Of a stretch of DNA of 64,000 nucleotides, positions 47,601 through 59,600 are shown one piece after another (within the stretch, counting starts at the first letter, position 1; every line of letters starts with the position of its first letter). Position numbers and translations under genes: made by a program. The notes under the pieces are model-generated. The model made no database searches. It had not been told where the DNA came from and saw only the letters and a program-made list of their open reading frames with translations. Source of the DNA: Congeria kusceri (taxonomy: Eukaryota > Mollusca > Bivalvia > Myida > Dreissenidae); NCBI GenBank assembly GCA_027627225.1, contig CM051032.1, positions 68,483,320 through 68,547,319 on the forward strand, in the 5' to 3' direction.

Positions 47601-50600
47601 CACTGCCTTGTATAGACCTGGAGACTCGAGACTCCATCCTAGTCAACACTAATCTTAAGGTAGGCACTACCTTGTATAGACCTGGAGACTCCAGACTCCT
47701 AGTCAACACTAATCTTAAGGTAGGCACTACCTTGTATAGACCTGGAGACTCCAGACTCCTAGTCAACACTAATCTTAAGGTAGGCACTGCCTTGTATAGA
47801 CCTGGAGACTCCAGACTCCATCCTAGTCAACACTAATCTTAAGGTAGGCACCGCCTTGTATTGACCTGGAGACACAAGACTCCATCCTAGTCAACACTAA
47901 TCTTAAGGTAGGCACCGCCTTGTATAGACCTGGACACTCAAGACTCCATCCTAGTCAACACTAATCTTAAGGTAGGCACTGCCTTGTATAGACCTGGAGA
48001 CTCCAGACTCCTAGTCAACACTAATCTTAAGGTAGGCACCGCCTTGTATAGACCTGGAGACTCCAGACTCCATCCTAGTCAACACTAATCTTAAGGTAGG
48101 CACTGCCTTGTATAGACCTGGAGACTCCAGACTCCATCCTAGTCAATGCTGATCTTAAGGTAGGCACTGCCTTGTATAGACCTGGAGACTCCAGACTCCT
48201 AGTCAACACTAATCTTAAGGTAGGCACTGCCTTGTATAGACCTGGAGACTCCAGACTTCATCCTAGTCAACACTAATCTTCAGGTAGGCACTGCCTTGTA
48301 TAGACCTGGAGACTCAAGACTCCATCCTAGTCAACGCTAATCTTAATGTAGGCACTGCCTTGTATAGACCTGGAGACTCGAGACTCCATCCTAGTCAACA
48401 CTAATCTTAAGGTAGGCACTGCCTTGTATAGACCTGGAGACTCCAGACTCCTAGTCAACACTAATCTTAAGGTAGGCACCGCCTTGTATAGACCTGGAGA
48501 CTCCAGACTCCTAGTCAACACTAATCTTAAGGTAGGCACCACCTTGTATAGACCTGGAGACTCCAGACTCCATCCTAGTCAACACTAATCTTAGGTAGGC
48601 ACCGCCTTGTATAGACCTGGAGACTCAAGACTCCATCCTAGTCAACACTAATCTTAAGGTAGGCACCGCCTTGTATAGACCTGGACACTCAAGACTCCAT
48701 CCTAGTCAACACTAATCTTAAGGTAGGCACCGCCTTGTATAGACCTGGAGACTCAAGACTCCTAGTCAACACTAATCTTAAGGTAGGCACTGCCTTGTAT
48801 AGACCTGGAGACTCCAGACTCCTAGTCAACACTAATCTTAAGGTAGGCACCGCCTTGTATAGACCTGGAGACTCCAGACTCCATCCTAGTCAACGCTAAT
48901 CTTAAGGTAGGCACTGCCTTGTATAGACCTGGACACTCAAGACTCCATCCTGGTCAACACTAATCTTAAGGTAGGCACCGCCTTGTATAGACCTGGAGAC
49001 TCCAGACTCCTAGTCAACACTAATCTTAAGGTAGGCACTGCCTTGTATACACCTGGAGACTCCAGACTCCATCCTAGTCAACACTAATCTTAAGGTAGGC
49101 ACCGCCTTGTATAGACCTGGAGACTCCAGACTCCTAGTCAACAGTAATCTTAAGGCAGGCACTGCCTTGTATAGACCTGGAGACTCCAGACTCCTAGTCA
49201 ACACTAATCTTAAGGTAGGCACTGCCTTGTATAGACCTGGAGACTCCAGACTCCATCCTAGTCAACACTAATCTTAAGTAGGCATTGCCTTGTATAGACC
49301 TGGAGACTCCAGACTGCATCCTAGTCAACACTAATCTTAAGGTAGGCACTGCCTTGTATAGACCTGGAGACTCAAGACTCCATCCTAGTCAACACTAATC
49401 TAACGGTAGGCACTGCCTTGTATAGACCTGGAGACTCCAGCCTTCATCCTAGTCAACACTAATCTTAAGGTAGGCACTGCCTTGTATAGACCTGGAGACT
49501 CCAGACTTCATCCTAGTCAACACTAATCTTAAGGTAGGCACTGCCTTGTATAGACCTGGAGACTCCAGACTTCATCCTAGTCAACACTAATCTTAAGCTA
49601 GGCATTGCCTTGTATAGACCTGGAGACTCCAGACTCCATCCTAGTCAACACTAATCTTAAGGTAGGCACTGCCTTGTATAGACCTGGAGCCTCCAGCCTT
49701 CATCCTAGTCAACACTAATCTTAAGGTAGGCACCGCCTTGTATAGACCTGGAGACTCCAGACTCCATCCTAGTCAACACTAATCTTAAAGTAGGCACTGC
49801 CTTGTATAGACCTGGAGACTCCAGACTCCATCCTAGTCAACACTAATCTTAAGGTAGGCACTGCTTTGTATAGACCTGGAGACTCAAGACTCCATCCTAG
49901 TCAACACTAATTTTAAGGTAGGCACCGCCTTGTATAGACCTGGAGACTCCAGACTCCATCCTAGTCAACAATAATCTTAAGGTAGGCTCTGCCTTGTATA
50001 GACCTGGAGACTCAAGACTCCATCCTAGTCAACACTAATCTTAAGCTAGGCATTGCCTTGTATAGACCTGGAGACTCCATACTCCATCCTAGTCAACACT
50101 AATCTTAAGGTAGGCACTGCCTTGTATAGACCTGGAGACTCCAGACTCCATCCTAGTCAATGCTGATCTTAAGGTAGGCACTGCCTTGTATAGACCTGGA
50201 GACTCCAGACTCCTAGTCAACACTAATCTTAAGGTAGGCACTGCCTTGTATAGACCTGGAGACTCCAGACTTCATCCTAGTCAACACTAATCTTCAGGTA
50301 GGCACTGCCTTGTATAGACCTGGAGACTCAAGACTCCATCCTAGTCAACGCTAATCTTAATGTAGGCACTGCCTTGTATAGACCTGGAGACTCGAGACTC
50401 CATCCTAGTCAACACTAATCTTAAGGTAGGCACTGCCTTGTATAGACCTGGAGACTCCAGACTCCTAGTCAACACTAATCTTAAGGTAGGCACCGCCTTG
50501 TATAGACCTGGAGACTCCAGACTCCTAGTCAACACTAATCTTAAGGTAGGCACCACCTTGTATAGACCTGGAGACTCCAGACTCCATCCTAGTCAACACT

Positions 50601-53600
50601 AATCTTAGGTAGGCACCGCCTTGTATAGACCTGGAGACTCAAGACTCCATCCTAGTCAACACTAATCTTAAGGTAGGCACCGCCTTGTATAGACCTGGAC
50701 ACTCAAGACTCCATCCTAGTCAACACTAATCTTAAGGTAGGCACCGCATTGTATAGACCTGGAGACTCAAGACTCCTAGTCAACACTAATCTTAAGGTAG
50801 GCACTGCCTTGTATAGACCTGGAGACTCCAGACTCCTAGTCAACACTAATCTTAAGGTAGGCACCGCCTTGTATAGACCTGGAGACTCCAGACTCCATCC
50901 TAGTCAACGCTAATCTTAAGGTAGGCACTGCCTTGTATAGACCTGGACACTCAAGACTCCATCCTGGTCAACACTAATCTTAAGGTAGGCACCGCCTTGT
51001 ATAGACCTGGAGACTCCAGACTCCTAGTCAACACTAATCTTAAGGTAGGCACTGCCTTGTATACACCTGGAGACTCCAGACTCCATCCTAGTCAACACTA
51101 ATCTTAAGGTAGGCACCGCCTTGTATAGACCTGGAGACTCCAGACTCCTAGTCAACAGTAATCTTAAGGTAGGCACCGCCTTGTATAGACCTGGAGACTC
51201 CAGACTCCTAGTCAACACTAATCTTAAGGTAGGCACTGCCTTGTATAGACCTGGAGACTCCAGACTCCATCCTAGTCAACACTAATCTTAAGTAGGCATT
51301 GCCTTGTATAGACCTGGAGACTCCAGACTGCATCCTAGTCAACACTAATCTTAAGGTAGGCACTGCCTTGTATAGACCTGGAGACTCAAGACTCCATCCT
51401 AGTCAACACTAATCTAACGGTAGGCACTGCCTTGTATAGACCTGGAGACTCCAGCCTTCATCCTAGTCAACACTAATCTTAAGGTAGGCACTGCCTTGTA
51501 TAGACCTGGAGACTCCAGACTTCATCCTAGTCAACACTAATCTTAAGGTAGGCACTGCCTTGTATAGACCTGGAGACTCCAGACTTCATCCTAGTCAACA
51601 CTAATCTTAAGCTAGGCATTGCCTTGTATAGACCTGGAGACTCCAGACTCCATCCTAGTCAACACTAATCTTAAGGTAGGCACTGCCTTGTATAGACCTG
51701 GAGACTCCAGCCTTCATCCTAGTCAACACTAATCTTAAGGTAGGCACCGCCTTGTATAGACCTGGAGACTCCAGACTCCATCCTAGTCAACACTAATCTT
51801 AAAGTAGGCACTGCCTTGTATAGACCTGGAGACTCCAGACTCCATCCTAGTCAACACTAATCTTAAGGTAGGCACTGCTTTGTATAGACCTGGAGACTCA
51901 AGACTCCATCCTAGTCAACACTAATTTTAAGGTAGGCACCGCCTTGTATAGACCTGGAGACTCCAGACTCCATCCTAGTCAACAATAATCTTAAGGTAGG
52001 CTCTGCCTTGTATAGACCTGGAGACTCAAGACTCCATCCTAGTCAACACTAATCTTAAGCTAGGCATTGCCTTGTATAGACCTGGAGACTCCATACTCCA
52101 TCCTAGTCAACACTAATCTTAAGGTAGGCACTGCCTTGTATAGACCTGGAGACTCAAGACTCCATCCTAGTCAACACTAATCTTAAGGTAGGCACTGCCT
52201 TGTATACACCTGGAGACTCCAGACTCCTAGTCAACACTAATCTTAAGGTAGGCACCGCCTTGTATAGACCTGGAGACTCCAGACTCCATCCTAGTCAACA
52301 CTAATCTTAAGGTAGGCACTGCCTTGTATAGACCTGGAGACTCCAGACTTCATCCTAGTCAACACTAATCTTCAGGTAGGCACTGCCTTGTATAGACCTG
52401 GAGACTCAAGACTCCATCCTAGTCAACGCTAATCTTAATGTAGGCACTGCCTTGTATAGACCTGGAGACTCGAGACTCCATCCTAGTCAACACTAATCTT
52501 AAGGTAGGCACTGCCTTGTATAGACCTGGAGACTCCAGACTCCTAGTCAACACTAATCTTAAGGTAGGCACCGCCTTGTATAGACCTGGAGACTCCAGAC
52601 TCCTAGTCAACACTAATCTTAAGGTAGGCACCACCTTGTATAGACCTGGAGACTCCAGACTCCATCCTAGTCAACACTAATCTTAGGTAGGCACCGCCTT
52701 GTATAGACCTGGAGACTCAAGACTCCATCCTAGTCAACACTAATCTTAAGGTAGGCACCGCCTTGTATAGACCTGGACACTCAAGACTCCATCCTAGTCA
52801 ACACTAATCTTAAGGTAGGCACCGCCTTGTATAGACCTGGAGACTCAAGACTCCTAGTCAACACTAATCTTAAGGTAGGCACTGCCTTGTATAGACCTGG
52901 AGACTCCAGACTCCTAGTCAACACTAATCTTAAGGTAGGCACCGCCTTGTATAGACCTGGAGACTCCAGACTCCATCCTAGTCAACGCTAATCTTAAGGT
53001 AGGCACTGCCTTGTATAGACCTGGACACTCAAGACTCCATCCTGGTCAACACTAATCTTAAGGTAGGCACCGCCTTGTATAGACCTGGAGACTCCAGACT
53101 CCTAGTCAACACTAATCTTAAGGTAGGCACTGCCTTGTATACACCTGGAGACTCCAGACTCCATCCTAGTCAACACTAATCTTAAGGTAGGCACCGCCTT
53201 GTATAGACCTGGAGACTCCAGACTCCTAGTCAACAGTAATCTTAAGGCAGGCACTGCCTTGTATAGACCTGGAGACTCCAGACTCCTAGTCAACACTAAT
53301 CTTAAGGTAGGCACTGCCTTGTATAGACCTGGAGACTCCAGACTCCATCCTAGTCAACACTAATCTTAAGTAGGCATTGCCTTGTATAGACCTGGAGACT
53401 CCAGACTGCATCCTAGTCAACACTAATCTTAAGGTAGGCACTGCCTTGTATAGACCTGGAGACTCAAGACTCCATCCTAGTCAACACTAATCTAACGGTA
53501 GGCACTGCCTTGTATAGACCTGGAGACTCCAGCCTTCATCCTAGTCAACACTAATCTTAAGGTAGGCACTGCCTTGTATAGACCTGGAGACTCCAGACTT

Positions 53601-56600
53601 CATCCTAGTCAACACTAATCTTAAGGTAGGCACTGCCTTGTATAGACCTGGAGACTCCAGACTTCATCCTAGTCAACACTAATCTTAAGCTAGGCATTGC
53701 CTTGTATAGACCTGGAGACTCCAGACTCCATCCTAGTCAACACTAATCTTAAGGTAGGCACTGCCTTGTATAGACCTGGAGACTCCAGCCTTCATCCTAG
53801 TCAACACTAATCTTAAGGTAGGCACCGCCTTGTATAGACCTGGAGACTCCAGACTCCATCCTAGTCAACACTAATCTTAAAGTAGGCACTGCCTTGTATA
53901 GACCTGGAGACTCCAGACTCCATCCTAGTCAACACTAATCTTAAGGTAGGCACTGCTTTGTATAGACCTGGAGACTCAAGACTCCATCCTAGTCAACACT
54001 AATTTTAAGGTAGGCACCGCCTTGTATAGACCTGGAGACTCCAGACTCCATCCTAGTCAACAATAATCTTAAGGTAGGCTCTGCCTTGTATAGACCTGGA
54101 GACTCAAGACTCCATCCTAGTCAACACTAATCTTAAGCTAGGCATTGCCTTGTATAGACCTGGAGACTCCATACTCCATCCTAGTCAACACTAATCTTAA
54201 GGTAGGCACTGCCTTGTATAGACCTGGAGACTCCAGACTCCATCCTAGTCAATGCTGATCTTAAGGTAGGCACTGCCTTGTATAGACCTGGAGACTCCAG
54301 ACTCCTAGTCAACACTAATCTTAAGGTAGGCACTGCCTTGTATAGACCTGGAGACTCCAGACTTCATCCTAGTCAACACTAATCTTAAGGTAGGCACTGC
54401 CTTGTATAGACCTGGAGACTCCAGACTCCTAGTCAACACTAATCTTAAGGTAGGCACCGCCTTGTATAGACCTGGAGACTCCAGACTCCTAGTCAACACT
54501 AATCTTAAGGTAGGCACCACCTTGTATAGACCTGGAGACTCCAGACTCCATCCTAGTCAACACTAATCTTAGGTAGGCACCGCCTTGTATAGACCTGGAG
54601 ACTCAAGACTCCATCCTAGTCAACACTAATCTTAAGGTAGGCACCGCCTTGTATAGACCTGGACACTCAAGACTCCATCCTAGTCAACACTAATCTTAAG
54701 GTAGGCACCGCATTGTATAGACCTGGAGACTCAAGACTCCTAGTCAACACTAATCTTAAGGTAGGCACTGCCTTGTATAGACCTGGAGACTCCAGACTCC
54801 TAGTCAACACTAATCTTAAGGTAGGCACCGCCTTGTATAGACCTGGAGACTCCAGACTCCATCCTAGTCAACGCTAATCTTAAGGTAGGCACTGCCTTGT
54901 ATAGACCTGGACACTCAAGACTCCATCCTGGTCAACACTAATCTTAAGGTAGGCACCGCCTTGTATAGACCTGGAGACTCCAGACTCCTAGTCAACACTA
55001 ATCTTAAGGTAGGCACTGCCTTGTATACACCTGGAGACTCCAGACTCCATCCTAGTCAACACTAATCTTAAGGTAGGCACCGCCTTGTATAGACCTGGAG
55101 ACTCCAGACTCCTAGTCAACAGTAATCTTAAGGTAGGCACCGCCTTGTATAGACCTGGAGACTCCAGACTCCTAGTCAACACTAATCTTAAGGTAGGCAC
55201 TGCCTTGTATAGACCTGGAGACTCCAGACTCCATCCTAGTCAACACTAATCTTAAGTAGGCATTGCCTTGTATAGACCTGGAGACTCCAGACTGCATCCT
55301 AGTCAACACTAATCTTAAGGTAGGCACTGCCTTGTATAGACCTGGAGACTCAAGACTCCATCCTAGTCAACACTAATCTAACGGTAGGCACTGCCTTGTA
55401 TAGACCTGGAGACTCCAGCCTTCATCCTAGTCAACACTAATCTTAAGGTAGGCACTGCCTTGTATAGACCTGGAGACTCCAGACTTCATCCTAGTCAACA
55501 CTAATCTTAAGGTAGGCACTGCCTTGTATAGACCTGGAGACTCCAGACTTCATCCTAGTCAACACTAATCTTAAGCTAGGCATTGCCTTGTATAGACCTG
55601 GAGACTCCAGACTCCATCCTAGTCAACACTAATCTTAAGGTAGGCACTGCCTTGTATAGACCTGGAGACTCCAGCCTTCATCCTAGTCAACACTAATCTT
55701 AAGGTAGGCACCGCCTTGTATAGACCTGGAGACTCCAGACTCCATCCTAGTCAACACTAATCTTAAAGTAGGCACTGCCTTGTATAGACCTGGAGACTCC
55801 AGACTCCATCCTAGTCAACACTAATCTTAAGGTAGGCACTGCTTTGTATAGACCTGGAGACTCAAGACTCCATCCTAGTCAACACTAATTTTAAGGTAGG
55901 CACCGCCTTGTATAGACCTGGAGACTCCAGACTCCATCCTAGTCAACAATAATCTTAAGGTAGGCTCTGCCTTGTATAGACCTGGAGACTCAAGACTCCA
56001 TCCTAGTCAACACTAATCTTAAGCTAGGCATTGCCTTGTATAGACCTGGAGACTCCATACTCCATCCTAGTCAACACTAATCTTAAGGTAGGCACTGCCT
56101 TGTATAGACCTGGAGACTCAAGACTCCATCCTAGTCAACACTAATCTTAAGGTAGGCACTGCCTTGTATACACCTGGAGACTCCAGACTCCTAGTCAACA
56201 CTAATCTTAAGGTAGGCACCGCCTTGTATAGACCTGGAGACTCCAGACTCCATCCTAGTCAACACTAATCTTAAGGTAGGCACTGCCTTGTATAGACCTG
56301 GAGACTCAAGACTCCATCCTAGTCAACACTAATCTTAAGCTAGGCATTGCCTTGTATACACCTGAAGACTCCAGACTCCATCCTAGTCAACACTAATCTT
56401 AAGGTAGGCACCACCTTGTATAGACCTGGATACTCCAGACTCCATCCTAGTCAACACTAATCTTAAGGTAGGCTCTGCTTTGTATAGACCTGGAGACTCA
56501 AGACTCCATCCTAGTAAACACTAATCTTAAGGTAGGCACTGCCTTGTATACACCTGGAGACTCCAGACTCCATCCTAGTCAACACTAATCTTAAGGTAGG

Positions 56601-59600
56601 CACTGCCTTGTATACACCTGGAGACTCAAGACTCCTAGTCAACACTAATCTTAAGGTAGGCACTGCCTTGTATACACCTGGAGACTCAAGACTCCTAGTC
56701 AACACTAATCTTAAGGTAGGCACTGCCTTGTATACACCTGGAGTCTCAAGACTCCTAGTCAACACTAATCTTAAGGTAGGCACTGCCTTGTATACACCTG
56801 GAGACTCAAGACTCCTAGTCAACACTAATCTTAAGGTAGGCACTGCCTTGTATACACCTGGAGACTCAAGACTCCTAGTCAACACTAATCTTAAGGTAGG
56901 CACCGCCTTGTATACACCTGGAGACTCAAGACTCCATCCTAGTCAACACTAATCTTAAGGTAGGCACTGCCTTGTATAGACCTGGAGACTCGAGACTCCA
57001 TCCTAGTCAACACTAATCTTAAGGTAGGCACTACCTTGTATAGACCTGGAGACTCCAGACTCCTAGTCAACACTAATCTTAAGGTAGGCACCGCCTTGTA
57101 TAGACCTGGAGACTCCAGACTCCTAGTCAACACTAATCTTAAGGTAGGCACTGCCTTGTATAGACCTGGAGACTCCAGACTCCATCCTAGTCAGCACTAA
57201 TCTTAAGGTAGGCACCGCCTTGTATTGACCTGGAGACACAAGACTCCATCCTAGTCAACACTAATCTTAAGGTAGGCACCGCCTTGTATAGACCTGGACA
57301 CTCAAGACTCCATCCTAGTCAACACTAATCTTAAGGTAGGCACTGCCTTGTATAGACCTGGAGACTCCAGACTCCTAGTCAACACTAATCTTAAGGTAGG
57401 CACCGCCTTGTATAGACCTGGAGACTCCAGACTCCATCCTAGTCAACACTAATCTTAAGGTAGGCACTGCCTTGTATAGACCTGGAGACTCCAGACTCCA
57501 TCCTAGTCAATGCTGATCTTAAGGTAGGCACTGCCTTGTATAGACCTGGAGACTCCAGACTCCTAGTCAACACTAATCTTAAGGTAGGCACTGCCTTGTA
57601 TAGACCTGGAGACTCCAGACTTCATCCTAGTCAACACTAATCTTCAGGTAGGCACTGCCTTGTATAGACCTGGAGACTCAAGACTCCATCCTAGTCAACG
57701 CTAATCTTAATGTAGGCACTGCCTTGTATAGACCTGGAGACTCGAGACTCCATCCTAGTCAACACTAATCTTAAGGTAGGCACTGCCTTGTATAGACCTG
57801 GAGACTCCAGACTCCTAGTCAACACTAATCTTAAGGTAGGCACCGCCTTGTATAGACCTGGAGACTCCAGACTCCTAGTCAACACTAATCTTAAGGTAGG
57901 CACCACCTTGTATAGACCTGGAGACTCCAGACTCCATCCTAGTCAACACTAATCTTAGGTAGGCACCGCCTTGTATAGACCTGGAGACTCAAGACTCCAT
58001 CCTAGTCAACACTAATCTTAAGGTAGGCACCGCCTTGTATAGACCTGGACACTCAAGACTCCATCCTAGTCAACACTAATCTTAAGGTAGGCACCGCATT
58101 GTATAGACCTGGAGACTCAAGACTCCTAGTCAACACTAATCTTAAGGTAGGCACTGCCTTGTATAGACCTGGAGACTCCAGACTCCTAGTCAACACTAAT
58201 CTTAAGGTAGGCACCGCCTTGTATAGACCTGGAGACTCCAGACTCCATCCTAGTCAACGCTAATCTTAAGGTAGGCACTGCCTTGTATAGACCTGGACAC
58301 TCAAGACTCCATCCTGGTCAACACTAATCTTAAGGTAGGCACCGCCTTGTATAGACCTGGAGACTCCAGACTCCTAGTCAACACTAATCTTAAGGTAGGC
58401 ACTGCCTTGTATACACCTGGAGACTCCAGACTCCATCCTAGTCAACACTAATCTTAAGGTAGGCACCGCCTTGTATAGACCTGGAGACTCCAGACTCCTA
58501 GTCAACAGTAATCTTAAGGTAGGCACCGCCTTGTATAGACCTGGAGACTCCAGACTCCTAGTCAACACTAATCTTAAGGTAGGCACTGCCTTGTATAGAC
58601 CTGGAGACTCCAGACTCCATCCTAGTCAACACTAATCTTAAGTAGGCATTGCCTTGTATAGACCTGGAGACTCCAGACTGCATCCTAGTCAACACTAATC
58701 TTAAGGTAGGCACTGCCTTGTATAGACCTGGAGACTCAAGACTCCATCCTAGTCAACACTAATCTAACGGTAGGCACTGCCTTGTATAGACCTGGAGACT
58801 CCAGCCTTCATCCTAGTCAACACTAATCTTAAGGTAGGCACTGCCTTGTATAGACCTGGAGACTCCAGACTTCATCCTAGTCAACACTAATCTTAAGGTA
58901 GGCACTGCCTTGTATAGACCTGGAGACTCCAGACTTCATCCTAGTCAACACTAATCTTAAGCTAGGCATTGCCTTGTATAGACCTGGAGACTCCAGACTC
59001 CATCCTAGTCAACACTAATCTTAAGGTAGGCACTGCCTTGTATAGACCTGGAGACTCCAGCCTTCATCCTAGTCAACACTAATCTTAAGGTAGGCACCGC
59101 CTTGTATAGACCTGGAGACTCCAGACTCCATCCTAGTCAACACTAATCTTAAAGTAGGCACTGCCTTGTATAGACCTGGAGACTCCAGACTTCATCCTAG
59201 TCAACACTAATCTTAAGGTAGGCACTGCTTTGTATAGACCTGGAGACTCAAGACTCCATCCTAGTCAACACTAATTTTAAGGTAGGCACCGCCTTGTATA
59301 GACCTGGAGACTCCAGACTCCATCCTAGTCAACAATAATCTTAAGGTAGGCTCTGCCTTGTATAGACCTGGAGACTCAAGACTCCATCCTAGTCAACACT
59401 AATCTTAAGCTAGGCATTGCCTTGTATAGACCTGGAGACTCCATACTCCATCCTAGTCAACACTAATCTTAAGGTAGGCACTGCCTTGTATAGACCTGGA
59501 GACTCAAGACTCCATCCTAGTCAACACTAATCTTAAGGTAGGCACTGCCTTGTATACACCTGGAGACTCCAGACTCCTAGTCAACACTAATCTTAAGGTA